In this document: in pieces, positions 7,598-16,060 of the stretch
Numbering within the stretch: position 1 is the first letter of the stretch
How the letters are laid out: each line of letters begins with the position of its first letter
Assembly (NCBI GenBank): GCA_004292985.1
Contig: RDXT01000798.1
Span: forward strand, 1 to 26,939
Direction of reading: 5' to 3'
Length of the DNA stretch: 26,939 bases
DNA from: Bacteroidota bacterium
GTDB taxonomy: Bacteria; Bacteroidota; Bacteroidia; J057
Notes under the pieces: model-generated
Databases searched by the model: none
Seen by the model: the letters and a program-made list of their open reading frames with translations, nothing else
What the model was told of the DNA's origin: nothing
Program-made: the position numbers and the translations under genes

Positions 7598-9952
7598 ATG
7601 CATTCTTCTCCCCTCCTGCGGATCATTTTTATTTCTGTGCTTTTCTGGGCCGCTACAGGGCTGCAGGCACAGCCCTTAAATGGCACCCTGCGCGGCATTG
7701 TACTGGATCATTACTCCCGCCTTCCGCTGCCGGCCACCCAGGTATGGATAGAAGTATCAGGCGACACGCTCCGCACCCAAAGCGATGCGAAGGGTCTGTT
7801 CCGGCTGGAGGTACCCGTAGGCCGCCACAACATCAATTTTACCCGCAAAGGTTATCTCGCCCACACTGAAAACGGCGTGCTGCTGGTTTCGGCAAAGGAG
7901 CTGCGGCTCGAAATCCTGCTCGAAGAGAACTATTACCAATTAGACGAGGTAAACCTCTACCCTACCCGCCAGAAAGGCACTACCCGCAACCGGATGGCTT
8001 CCGTCAGTGCGCTCTCCTTTGAGCCGGAGGAAACCCGGAAAATCGCAGGCGGTCTCGATGACCCGACGCGCGTGGCCGCCTCTATGCCGGGCGTGGTTGG
8101 CAGCCCCTATTTCTCCGAAAACTACGTTTCCGTGCGGGGCAACTCACCCAGAGGCATGCTCTACCGCTTAGAGGGAATAGACATCCCGAACCCGACACAC
8201 TTTGCGCGGATCGGCAGTTCGAGTGGTACCTTCACCATTTTCAGCAACCAGCTTCTGAGCAATTCAGACTTTTTTATCGGCGCCTTTCCGGCAGAATATG
8301 GCAATGCAACTTCGGGCGTATTTGACATTACCTTTCGGGAGGGAAACAATGAAAAGCATGAATTTGCCTTGCAGGCAGGGGTACTGGGGATAGATATTTC
8401 GGCAGAAGGGCCTCTTTCGGCCAGACACAAGGGATCTTATCTGGTCAATTACCGGTATGCGACCCTTAATTTTGCCAAACACCTGATCGGCTACCTCTCA
8501 ACCCCCACCTACCACGACCTTTCCTTTAAGATCAATTTGCCCACCGAAAAAGCAGGTACCTTCTCTCTCTTCGGTATCGGTGGCCTGAGCAACCGCCTGA
8601 AGCCCGCCGAACCCGATTCTCTCTGGGCTGTGGACCTGGATCGTTTTGAACTGCAACTCCGCTCCGATATGGGCGCACTGGGCCTGAACCACAAATACCT
8701 GTTTACAAACGGAACCCTCATCAGCACCTCGCTGGTAGGCTCCTACAGTTTTCAGCGGGACAATAAAACCTATATGGAAACGCCGATCAGTTCGCGCCAG
8801 CGTGAAAAGGTCGAGTACCGCCGCCTGCCCATTACGTTCACCTCCTTTATCCAGCACAATTTCTCCCAGCGCCACACCAACAAAACGGGCGTGATTGTTA
8901 CCGGCACCCACCACAACTTCGTTAACCTCAATTACAATTATATTGAGAATCAACTGAATACGCTGGTAAATGAGCAGGGAAATACCTTTATGGTGCAGGC
9001 CTACAGCCAGTCTCAGTTCAAAATCGCCCGAACCCTGGTTGTTAATGCGGGCCTTCATGCCATTTACTACAACCTCAACAAAGACTACTCCGTAGAGCCG
9101 CGCGCAGGCATCAGCTGGCAGTTTGAGCCACGGCAGACCCTTTCTGCGGGCTATGGACTTCACAGCCGCGTGGAAGATTATGCGACCTACATGACCCGCC
9201 TCAACAGCGGCGGCACCTATACCCAGCCCAACCTCAACCTGCAATTTCTGCGCTCACACCACTTTGTGCTGGGCTACCAGGCCTTCCTGAGCGATCACCT
9301 GAAGTTCCGCGCGGAGACCTATTATCAGCATCTGTTTGATGTACCTGTGGAGGCGACGGGCACCTACTCTGTGCTGAACCTCGACGAGCTCGACCAGCTC
9401 CGGATTCTGGTGAACGAAGGCACAGCCCGCAACGTGGGTCTGGACATGGGTCTGGAGCGTTTTTCGCGCCGGGGTCTGTATTATATGCTGAATGGCAGTA
9501 TTTTCAGCTCTACCTACACCGATGCAGCAGGTCTGCGCCACAGCACCGCATTCAATTCCGGATACAAGGCTAACCTGCTGATGGGCAAGGAGTTCCGCCT
9601 GGGACGCAAGAAGGGCGGTAACACCCTCATGGGCCTCAACACCAATTTTTCTCTGATCGGCGGGCAGCGCTACACCCCCATAAGCCTCGACGCTTCGCGC
9701 CTGGCGCGGGAGACGGTGTATGACGAAATCTATCCCTTTACCATTCAGGAAGATCCGCTGTTTCTGGTTGATTTTACCTTTACCTTAAACCGCAACCATG
9801 TACGCTACAACAGCACCTGGGCCATTCAGATCAAGAATATTTTCCAGAGTGCAGCAGCAGAATACCGCGAGTATGACCCTACCCTCGACGCAGTTGTGGC
9901 ACAGGAAGGCTCCAGCTTTTTCCCGGTACTGAGCTATAAAATTCAGTTTTAA
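7598..9952 (+). CDS. TonB-dependent outer-membrane receptor with CarboxypepD_reg-like domain
   Basis: This 784-residue protein is an energised outer-membrane transporter. A signal peptide ends near residue 25 (LFWAATGLQAQ). Residues about 29-110 form the carboxypeptidase-regulatory-like beta-sandwich (LRGIVLDHYSRLPLPATQVW, GRHNINFTRKGY). The plug follows, with VAASMPGVVGSPYF, YVSVRGNSPRGMLYRLEGI and FPAEYGNATSGVFDITFREG. The rest is alternating beta-strand barrel sequence that ends with an aromatic residue (SYKIQF). There is no SusD-like partner, so it is not a classical SusCD glycan importer; the substrate is unknown. The stop codon is shared, on opposite strands, with the convergent glycosyltransferase gene. 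Confidence 0.92.
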   Translation: MHSSPLLRIIFISVLFWAATGLQAQPLNGTLRGIVLDHYSRLPLPATQVWIEVSGDTLRTQSDAKGLFRLEVPVGRHNINFTRKGYLAHTENGVLLVSAKELRLEILLEENYYQLDEVNLYPTRQKGTTRNRMASVSALSFEPEETRKIAGGLDDPTRVAASMPGVVGSPYFSENYVSVRGNSPRGMLYRLEGIDIPNPTHFARIGSSSGTFTIFSNQLLSNSDFFIGAFPAEYGNATSGVFDITFREGNNEKHEFALQAGVLGIDISAEGPLSARHKGSYLVNYRYATLNFAKHLIGYLSTPTYHDLSFKINLPTEKAGTFSLFGIGGLSNRLKPAEPDSLWAVDLDRFELQLRSDMGALGLNHKYLFTNGTLISTSLVGSYSFQRDNKTYMETPISSRQREKVEYRRLPITFTSFIQHNFSQRHTNKTGVIVTGTHHNFVNLNYNYIENQLNTLVNEQGNTFMVQAYSQSQFKIARTLVVNAGLHAIYYNLNKDYSVEPRAGISWQFEPRQTLSAGYGLHSRVEDYATYMTRLNSGGTYTQPNLNLQFLRSHHFVLGYQAFLSDHLKFRAETYYQHLFDVPVEATGTYSVLNLDELDQLRILVNEGTARNVGLDMGLERFSRRGLYYMLNGSIFSSTYTDAAGLRHSTAFNSGYKANLLMGKEFRLGRKKGGNTLMGLNTNFSLIGGQRYTPISLDASRLARETVYDEIYPFTIQEDPLFLVDFTFTLNRNHVRYNSTWAIQIKNIFQSAAAEYREYDPTLDAVVAQEGSSFFPVLSYKIQF

Positions 9953-10920
9953 GGCTGAGTCAGCGCCTGGGTAAGCTGTTCGGGTAGCAGTTCCGTCATG
10001 CAGCGGAAGTGGCCCAAGGGGCAGGCATCGTGCCCGAGTTTAGAGCAGGGACGACAGGAAAGTGATTGATTTTCAAGCGAATAGTGCTCTGTTTGGTAGG
10101 GCGTCATCCCCAGCGCCGGAACTGTGCTGCCCCAGAGCACATAGGTTTTCATGTGAAAAGCCGCTGCGATGTGCATAAATCCGGTATCGTGGGTGATCAC
10201 GGCGCGGCATTGCTTCATCAGGGCGGCAGACGTGAGCAGGTCGTAACGGGCGACGGCGTCCATACAGGGAACCTGAAGTCCGGCGGCGATTTCGTCTGCT
10301 TCGTTGCGGGCATCGGGGCCACCAATCAACACCACAGGCTGTCCTATCTGGTTAAGGCTGGTGATAAAATGGGCGGGAAGCCAGCGCTTGGTGCGGTGCT
10401 GCGCTCCGAGAACCACCGCGAGAGGATTATTAAACGATTGATTTGCAAGTATTTCCTTCGCTTTGGCCTCGTATCCTTCCGGCAAAAAAAAGTCAAGCCC
10501 TTCTCCGTCGGAGCCTATGTTCAGTTTGCGGAGCGTATCTGTGTAGCGGGTAACGATGTGCGGGATGGGGCGGAAGGTTTTTTTGAAGCGAACCAGCAGG
10601 AACTTGGCGATGTTTTGCTTGTCGAAGGTAGCGGAGGGCAGGCGGAGGCTGCGTTTGATCCGGAGGGTGCGGAGGTTGTGATGGAGGTCAATGATATAGG
10701 TAAAGCCTTCTTTACGAAGCGATTGCAGTTGTTTACCCAGGTCTTTTTCCAGCAGGTGGAGGCGGTCTATGTAGGGGTTGGATTCAAGGACCTGGCGGAA
10801 AGCCGGTTTTGTGAAATAGTGAATTTCCCAGTCGGGATGGGCTTTTTTGATGCTGCGGATCACGGGAGTGGTCAGCACAATGTCCCCGATGGAAGAAAAG
10901 CGAAGAATCAGAAGCTTCAT
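9949..10920 (-). CDS. Glycosyltransferase family 9 (heptosyltransferase-like)
   Basis: This 323-residue GT-B-fold enzyme resembles ADP-heptose:LPS heptosyltransferases, which add sugars to lipid A-core on the cytoplasmic face of the inner membrane. The family start KLLILRFSSIGDIVLTTPV is complete. The middle has AVVLGAQHRTKRWLP, and the C-terminal domain has VVLIGGPDARNEADEI and the donor-binding ITHDTGFMHIAAAF followed by VLWGSTVP. ATG 10920 is chosen because it opens this motif directly; the nine upstream residues overlap the probable promoter. The donor may be ADP-heptose or another nucleotide sugar. A Cys-rich tail (SCRPCSKLGHDACPLGHFRC) is seen in many members. Confidence 0.92.
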   Translation of the reverse strand: MKLLILRFSSIGDIVLTTPVIRSIKKAHPDWEIHYFTKPAFRQVLESNPYIDRLHLLEKDLGKQLQSLRKEGFTYIIDLHHNLRTLRIKRSLRLPSATFDKQNIAKFLLVRFKKTFRPIPHIVTRYTDTLRKLNIGSDGEGLDFFLPEGYEAKAKEILANQSFNNPLAVVLGAQHRTKRWLPAHFITSLNQIGQPVVLIGGPDARNEADEIAAGLQVPCMDAVARYDLLTSAALMKQCRAVITHDTGFMHIAAAFHMKTYVLWGSTVPALGMTPYQTEHYSLENQSLSCRPCSKLGHDACPLGHFRCMTELLPEQLTQALTQP

Positions 10921-10944
10921 GGGGAAATTATCGTCTTTCAAAAG

Positions 10945-10952
10945 CAAACATA
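10945..10952 (-). promoter_or_regulatory. Bacteroidota -7 promoter element for the GT9 gene
   Basis: On the minus strand TATGTTTG is an exact match to TAnnTTTG and lies 24 bp before the ATG at 10920. T-rich sequence about 24 bp upstream (TTATTTAG) may act as the -33 region. It sits in a 134-bp AT-rich divergent gap that must also contain the promoter of the GH31 gene; I see no equally clear box for the latter. Confidence 0.55.
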
Positions 10953-11054
10953 TACTATTTGGCTTATTCTAAATAACTCAACCTTTTGCTTAAATACAAG
11001 CCGTTTAGTTGAATATCCCATCGTTTTTCTTCAAATTACCGCTAAAATATTCTC

Positions 11055-13835
11055 ATGCGATTCCTTCTGCTTTGTGCCATAACGTTCCTTTTTATTGTAT
11101 TCCGAAGTCCGATATGTGATGCCCAACTCGTTACCGTTAGCCCCGCAAAACCCACTGCCGACGATACGGTAACCCTAATTTTTGATGCACAACTGGGGAA
11201 CGGCGCACTGAAAAACTACGACGGAACGGTCTATCTCCACACAGGAATCATCACCGGAAGCCCGGACCAGCCCAGCGGCTGGCGCTATGTACAGGGAGAA
11301 TGGGGCACCGACGACCGCCGGATGCGCATGACAGCGCTCGGTAAAAACCGCTACCGCATCCGCTTTCATATCCGCTCCTTTTATGGCCTGCCGCAGGACG
11401 AACCCTTTTTACAGCTTTCGTTTGTGTTTCGCAACCAGAATGGATCCATCGTAGCCAAAGACAGCGGCGATGCGGACATCTATTATCCCCGCCTTGAAAA
11501 ATATGAACATGGCCCCCTCGAACGCGCCGATGGCAGAGATGCCGAAACGCCGGGGGCATTGACAGTCATTACCCTACAAAATGAAAGCCGGGAAATTTAC
11601 CTCAGCGATGGCCGCCACGCCCTGCGGATTTCCAACTACGAAACGGCCCTCCGGGTGGACTACAGCCCCAATGGCGACTTTGGAGGCCTGCTGAATGAAG
11701 GAGTGAATGCGTCGGCAGTACCTTTTCCGCTCCGGAAGATCAAAAAAGCGAAGCCGGGGCGCCCGGTGGACATTCCCTGGAACGGATACCTGCTGAGGAT
11801 CGAGCAAAATCCCCTGAGGCTGCTGCTGATTAAAGGAAATACCCTCGTTTTTGAGCAGGAAGCGGCAGGTTTTTTTGACGCGACCGACAGCCTGACAGGC
11901 CCTGTCACGGGCCTGCGCTTCCGGTTGCCCGAAGGGCAGCAAGTGTATGGCGCAGGATCACGGGCGGTAGAAATGAACCGCAGAGGGCGGAGGTTATATG
12001 CCTATAACACAGCCACATACGGCTACCTCTGGGGCGAAGAAGACCTCAACCTCAGTGTGCCCCTGCTGCTGACTTCGGGGGGATACGGCGTATTTTTCGA
12101 CAGCTACCGTCGGGGGTATTTCGACATTGGCAAGACCGAAGGCGGGGTGTGTGAGGCGGGATTCAAAGACACGGTCCTCAGTTGGTACCTGATCCCCGGC
12201 GAACTGCCCCAGATTGTGCGAAGCTATACGCAGCTTACGGGCCGCCAGCCTCTGCCGCCGCGCTGGGCGCTGGGCTATATCCAGTCGCGCTACGGCTATA
12301 AAAGCCAGCAGGAACTGCTTAGTACCGTGAACAAAACCCTGGCGGCGGGCTTCCCGCTCGATGCGGTGATGCTGGATCTCTACTGGTTTGGCGATAAGGG
12401 CCGGATGGGGGATTTCGAATGGGACCGCAGGCAGTGGCCCAGCCCGGACAACATGATGCAAACACTTGACAGCCAGCAGATTCATACCATTCTGATATCC
12501 GAAACCTATTTTACCAAAGGCAGCCGTTTCTTCGGGCAATTGGATAGCCTGGGGTATTTTGCCAGGGGAATGTCGGGTAAAAGCTACCTGATCCCCGACT
12601 TCTGGGCGGGTCCGGCGGGCCTGCTGGACCTGTTTCAGGCACCCGCGCGGGACTGGCTCTGGCAGCGCTATGAAGCGCAGATTGTGCGCGGGGCCGACGG
12701 CTGGTGGTGCGACTCGGGCGAACCCGAAAACCACCCTTCGCCCATGATCCACAGCACCGGAAAAGCCGAGGAGGTACATAATCTGTATGGCAGCTACTGG
12801 GCGCGGCTGCTGTATGAAAACTACGGGCAGTACCATCCGGAGCAGCGGCCTTTTACCCTGGTTCGCTCGGGTTATGCGGGTATGCAGCGCTACGGTGCCT
12901 TGCCCTGGTCGGGCGATGTGAGCCGGAACTGGGGTGCATTCCGGGCGCAGGTGCCGATTATGCTGACGGCGGGGCTTTGCGGCTTTGCCTACATGCACAG
13001 CGATCTGGGTGGGTTTACGGGTGGTCCGCCGGACGAAGAACTTTACCGCCGCTGGCTGCAGATGGGGGCTTTTTCGCCCCTGATGCGGGTTCACGGCGAT
13101 GCGACGGGCGCAGCCCCCGAACCTGTATTTGCCAGTAACTATACCCAACGTGTTGTGAAAGAGGCACTTATGCTGCGTTATCGGCTATTGCCCTACCATT
13201 ATACCCTCGCGCAGGAAAACAGTACCCTCGGCGCACCGCTGGCCCGGACGATGAGTTATGTATTTCCGCAGGACCCGGAGGCCTGGCGTGCCGACGATGG
13301 CCAGTATATGTGGGGCGATGCCCTGCTGGTGTGTCCGGTGCTGGAAAAGGGGCAGGTTCGCAAGCCGGTGTATCTGCCTGCGGGTCTGTGGTACGACTTT
13401 TATAGCGATGAGGTTTTTGCGGGTGGGCGGTGGATCGAAGTGGCGCTGGTGCAGGAGCGGATCCCGCTGTTTGTGCGGGCAGGCTACTCGCTGCCGATGT
13501 GCGAGGGACTCAAAAACACGAGTCAATTCACTGGAAATCAGGCAGATATACATATCTATCTCGCCTCCGGGGCGCAAGGCCGCCTTTATACTGACAATGG
13601 CGCAGCCGGAGATGCGCAGCCTGCGGAGCTGCAATGGCAGCTTGGAGAGAAAAATGGCCGCTACCAGTTGGATCTTAGCGTTTCAGGGGAAAATACGCCT
13701 TTCCGAAACCTGCGCTTTATTATTCACGGCTTGCCTGTGGGGGTGAGTGAGGTGTTTGTGGGGGATAAGGGAAATAAGGGATATACGGTAGGGGAGTTGG
13801 GCAGCGGGGTGGGGTTTGAGTATGAGGTGAGGTGA
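11055..13835 (+). CDS. Secreted glycoside hydrolase family 31 (alpha-glucosidase/alpha-xylosidase type)
   Basis: This 926-residue retaining alpha-glycosidase starts with a signal peptide (about 1-23). Residues about 24-150 form a beta-sandwich module of the kind found at the N-terminus of Bacteroidota amylases (VSPAKPTADDTVTLIFDA, YDGTVYLHTGI). An N-terminal GH31 beta-domain follows, then the TIM barrel from about 400 (PPRWALGYIQSRYGY, DAVMLDLYWFGD). The likely nucleophile is Asp553 in DGWWCDSGEPE, and the acid/base is Asp621 in PWSGDVSRNWGA; their 68-residue spacing fits the family. HSDLGGF and FSPLMRVHG are also typical. No T9SS sorting domain is present, so the enzyme is probably periplasmic. 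No SusCD genes flank it. The exact linkage cut is unknown. Confidence 0.94.
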   Translation: MRFLLLCAITFLFIVFRSPICDAQLVTVSPAKPTADDTVTLIFDAQLGNGALKNYDGTVYLHTGIITGSPDQPSGWRYVQGEWGTDDRRMRMTALGKNRYRIRFHIRSFYGLPQDEPFLQLSFVFRNQNGSIVAKDSGDADIYYPRLEKYEHGPLERADGRDAETPGALTVITLQNESREIYLSDGRHALRISNYETALRVDYSPNGDFGGLLNEGVNASAVPFPLRKIKKAKPGRPVDIPWNGYLLRIEQNPLRLLLIKGNTLVFEQEAAGFFDATDSLTGPVTGLRFRLPEGQQVYGAGSRAVEMNRRGRRLYAYNTATYGYLWGEEDLNLSVPLLLTSGGYGVFFDSYRRGYFDIGKTEGGVCEAGFKDTVLSWYLIPGELPQIVRSYTQLTGRQPLPPRWALGYIQSRYGYKSQQELLSTVNKTLAAGFPLDAVMLDLYWFGDKGRMGDFEWDRRQWPSPDNMMQTLDSQQIHTILISETYFTKGSRFFGQLDSLGYFARGMSGKSYLIPDFWAGPAGLLDLFQAPARDWLWQRYEAQIVRGADGWWCDSGEPENHPSPMIHSTGKAEEVHNLYGSYWARLLYENYGQYHPEQRPFTLVRSGYAGMQRYGALPWSGDVSRNWGAFRAQVPIMLTAGLCGFAYMHSDLGGFTGGPPDEELYRRWLQMGAFSPLMRVHGDATGAAPEPVFASNYTQRVVKEALMLRYRLLPYHYTLAQENSTLGAPLARTMSYVFPQDPEAWRADDGQYMWGDALLVCPVLEKGQVRKPVYLPAGLWYDFYSDEVFAGGRWIEVALVQERIPLFVRAGYSLPMCEGLKNTSQFTGNQADIHIYLASGAQGRLYTDNGAAGDAQPAELQWQLGEKNGRYQLDLSVSGENTPFRNLRFIIHGLPVGVSEVFVGDKGNKGYTVGELGSGVGFEYEVR
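13760..13814 (+). other. Cluster of G-tracts at the 3' end of the GH31 gene (possible G-quadruplex)
   Basis: The coding strand has runs of 5, 3, 3 and 4 G (13760-13764, 13769-13771, 13778-13780, 13791-13794) and then two runs of 4 separated by a single T (13806-13809, 13811-13814). Loops are short (4, 6 and about 10 nt). The cluster encodes glycine/valine-rich residues near the C-terminus. Whether a quadruplex forms is not known. Confidence 0.35.
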
Positions 13836-13929
13836 GCACTCTCCGCTGTGCGTTTTAAGTTCCCGTCCCAGCCTACCCTTGCAGCTATGGCAAATATTAT
13901 TTTAGTTGAAGTTTACTTGTCTTACTCCC

Positions 13930-14565
13930 ATGCTCCCCGACAAAACCCAGCTTGCTGCCGACCTCTTTAACCGCCATGCAAAAGCGTACCAGGACAAATA
14001 CACGGATGTAAGTCTGTACCACGACGGTTTCGACCTGTTTTGCTCGCATATAGGGAAGGAAAATCCCGACGTGCTGGAATTGGCCTGCGGTCCCGGCAAC
14101 ATCACCCGCTATTTGCTGGCCAAACGGCCTGATCTCCGGATTTTGGGCATAGACCTTGCCCCCAATATGCTCGAACTGGCAGGGATCGCCTGCCCTGAGG
14201 CTGAGTTCCGGCAGATGGACGTGAGAATGATCTCGGAGCTGGACCAGCGCTATGATGGGATCATGTGCGGATTTGCCCTGCCTTATCTGTCAAAAGAGGA
14301 GGCGATTGCATTTATCTGCGATGCCTCTGCCTTGCTGAAGGAGCGGGGGGTGCTGTATATCAGCACGATGGAGGGTGATTATGGCCAGTCCGGGTTCCAG
14401 CAGTCCAGCTCTGGTGATCAGGTATATATTCATTATCACGAAGCGGGGTATCTCACGGAGGCGCTTGCAGCGCAGGGCTTTCATGTGATTGCGGTGCAAC
14501 GCAAGGTGGCTCCGGGTCATGAGGGTACGCCGCACCCCGATCTGGTGATATTGGCGGGGAAGTGA
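13930..14565 (+). CDS. Class I SAM-dependent methyltransferase
   Basis: This 211-residue Rossmann-fold methyltransferase has the SAM-binding motif I VLELACGPGNITRYLL and the acidic residue after beta-2 in ILGIDLAPNMLELA. RQMDVRMIS and the YDGIMCGFALPYL strand follow as in other class I enzymes. The N-terminal LFNRHAKAYQDKY resembles methyltransferases of small metabolites, but the substrate cannot be inferred. ATG 13930 is preferred over the upstream TTG at 13906, which would add eight residues without family character. It follows the GH31 gene after 94 bp. Confidence 0.87.
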   Translation: MLPDKTQLAADLFNRHAKAYQDKYTDVSLYHDGFDLFCSHIGKENPDVLELACGPGNITRYLLAKRPDLRILGIDLAPNMLELAGIACPEAEFRQMDVRMISELDQRYDGIMCGFALPYLSKEEAIAFICDASALLKERGVLYISTMEGDYGQSGFQQSSSGDQVYIHYHEAGYLTEALAAQGFHVIAVQRKVAPGHEGTPHPDLVILAGK

Positions 14566-14690
14566 GGGGTAAGGATACCTGTTATGCGCAGGGGGTTGGG
14601 TTAGGTTAAACACAGAGAGCACGGAGGCTGCACAGGGCGCTAAGGCTCTCTCCCGTCAACTGCCCAAACGCATCCCCTCCACTGCCTTTT

Positions 14691-14741
14691 TTCATTCGCC
14701 CCAACAGGAGAAATACCGCTCTTGCAGTCACAATTCTCCTG
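14691..14741 (+). promoter_or_regulatory. Promoter-like box followed by a leader hairpin before the CoA-transferase gene
   Basis: TTCATTCG (14691-14698) resembles the local -7 pattern TAnnTTYG with one change. A transcript from it would begin near 14704. A perfect 8-bp inverted repeat, CAGGAGAA (14705-14712) and TTCTCCTG (14734-14741), would then form a stem-loop across the whole leader and end two bases before the ATG. The rest of the 178-bp gap holds a weaker 7-bp inverted repeat (AGAGAGC 14614-14620, GCTCTCT 14645-14651). Confidence 0.35.
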
Positions 14742-14743
14742 CT

Positions 14744-16030
14744 ATGCCTATTTTGTCAACCGACCTTTCATTTGTTTCAGCCGCCGAAGCACTCTCCTGC
14801 GTGCAGTCCGGCGACCGGGTATTTATCCACGGGGCAGCCATGACCCCCCGCCTGCTGGTCGAGGCGCTGACCGACCGCGCACCTCACCTGCACGATGTCG
14901 AACTGGTGCACATCCACACCGAAGGCCAGCCCCGCTACACCGAAGACCCCTTCGCAGGGAGCTTCCGCTCCAATGCCTGCTTTGTCGGAGGGAATCTCCG
15001 TAAAGCGGTGCAGGAAGGCCGTGCCGACTATGTGCCGGTGTTTCTGAGCGAAATCCCGCTGCTGTTTCGCCGCCGCATTCTCCCGATCGATGTGGCCCTG
15101 GTGCAGGTATCACCGCCCGACCGCCACGGCTACTGCTCGCTGGGCGCTTCGGTAGATGTGGCCCTGGCAGCTACACAGACCGCCCGCTATATTGTGGCCC
15201 TGGTCAATCCGAAAGTGCCCCGCACACATGGCGACGGATTTATCCATATATCTCAGATTCATGCCGCCGTTTATACCGACGAGCCGATCTATGCCTATCC
15301 GGAGTCGCCGCTGAGCGATGCCGAGCAGAAAATAGGGCGTTTTGTCGCCGAACTGGTCGAAGACGGCGCTACCCTCCAGATGGGGATCGGCGGTGTACCC
15401 AATGCTGTGCTGGCCGAACTCAAAGGCCACAAAGGCCTGGGCGTACACACAGAGATGTTTTCGGACGGCATCATTGACCTGATCCGCCTGGGAGTCATTA
15501 CCAATGAATACAAAAAAGTATATCCCGGCAAAATCGTTTCGAGCTTTGTCATGGGTACCCAGCGCGTGTATGACTTTATTGACGACAACCCCATTTTTAT
15601 CCTCAAAGATTGCAGCCTGACCAACGACACCAGCCTGATCCGCAAAAATCCGAAGGTAACGGCCATCAATAGTGCGATTGAAATAGACCTCACAGGCCAG
15701 ATTTGTGCAGATACCATCGGGCCGATGCAATTTTCGGGCGTGGGCGGGCAAATGGATTTTATCCGGGGAGCGTCGCTTTCGGAGGGAGGAAAACCCATCA
15801 TCGCGCTGCCCTCAGTTACAGGCAGGGGCGAATCCAAACTCGTGTCCATGTTGAAGGCCGGAGCCGGAGTTACCACCACGCGCGCGCACGTACATTTTGT
15901 CGTAACAGAATATGGCGTGGCGAATCTCTACGGCAAAAACCTGCGCCAGCGGGCACGTGCCCTCATTCAAATCGCCCACCCCGACCACCGCGAAATGCTG
16001 GAGCAAGCTGCCTGGGAGCGTTTTAAATAA
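14744..16030 (+). CDS. Acetyl-CoA hydrolase/transferase family (4-hydroxybutyrate/acetate CoA-transferase-like)
   Basis: This 428-residue class I CoA-transferase resembles AbfT/Cat2 4-hydroxybutyrate CoA-transferases, which move CoA between acetyl-CoA and a carboxylic acid through a glutamyl-CoA thioester. The catalytic glutamate is probably Glu237 in GVHTEMFSDG, close to the position known for AbfT. Other family motifs are ATLQMGIGGVPNAVL, the glycine-rich GVGGQMDFIRGA, and TTTRAHVHFVVTEYGVA near the C-terminus. Length fits (about 430 aa). The tocopherol-cyclase-family gene begins 30 bp later, on the same strand. Whether it acts on acetate, butyrate or 4-hydroxybutyrate is not shown. Confidence 0.92.
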   Translation: MPILSTDLSFVSAAEALSCVQSGDRVFIHGAAMTPRLLVEALTDRAPHLHDVELVHIHTEGQPRYTEDPFAGSFRSNACFVGGNLRKAVQEGRADYVPVFLSEIPLLFRRRILPIDVALVQVSPPDRHGYCSLGASVDVALAATQTARYIVALVNPKVPRTHGDGFIHISQIHAAVYTDEPIYAYPESPLSDAEQKIGRFVAELVEDGATLQMGIGGVPNAVLAELKGHKGLGVHTEMFSDGIIDLIRLGVITNEYKKVYPGKIVSSFVMGTQRVYDFIDDNPIFILKDCSLTNDTSLIRKNPKVTAINSAIEIDLTGQICADTIGPMQFSGVGGQMDFIRGASLSEGGKPIIALPSVTGRGESKLVSMLKAGAGVTTTRAHVHFVVTEYGVANLYGKNLRQRARALIQIAHPDHREMLEQAAWERFK

Positions 16031-16047
16031 AGCTGCCGGAAAAACGC

Positions 16048-16055
16048 TATCTTCG
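16048..16055 (+). promoter_or_regulatory. Putative -7 promoter element abutting the start of the tocopherol-cyclase-family gene
   Basis: TATCTTCG resembles TAnnTTTG with one change and shares the following GCCC with the box before the ROK kinase (1910-1917). It ends only five bases before the ATG at 16061, so a transcript from it would have almost no leader. Confidence 0.35.
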
Positions 16056-16060
16056 CCCGC

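Noticed and set aside
7598..9952. A SusCD-type polysaccharide utilisation locus around the TonB receptor and the GH31 enzyme
   Set aside because: There is no SusD-like gene, the receptor is shorter than typical SusC proteins, and an opposite-strand GT9 gene separates it from the GH31 gene.
10066..11082. A 338-codon plus-strand open frame opposite the GT9 gene
   Set aside because: The GT9 frame carries complete family motifs and a promoter-like box; the plus-strand frame shows none and runs through the divergent promoter region.
11994..13148. A 384-codon open frame on the minus strand inside the GH31 gene
   Set aside because: It lies wholly opposite a well-supported gene with catalytic motifs, has no recognisable domain and is explained by GC-rich codon use of the sense gene.
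14611..14651. 7-bp inverted repeat that might be a terminator after the methyltransferase gene
   Set aside because: The loop is 24 nt and no T-run follows, so it does not meet the usual terminator form.
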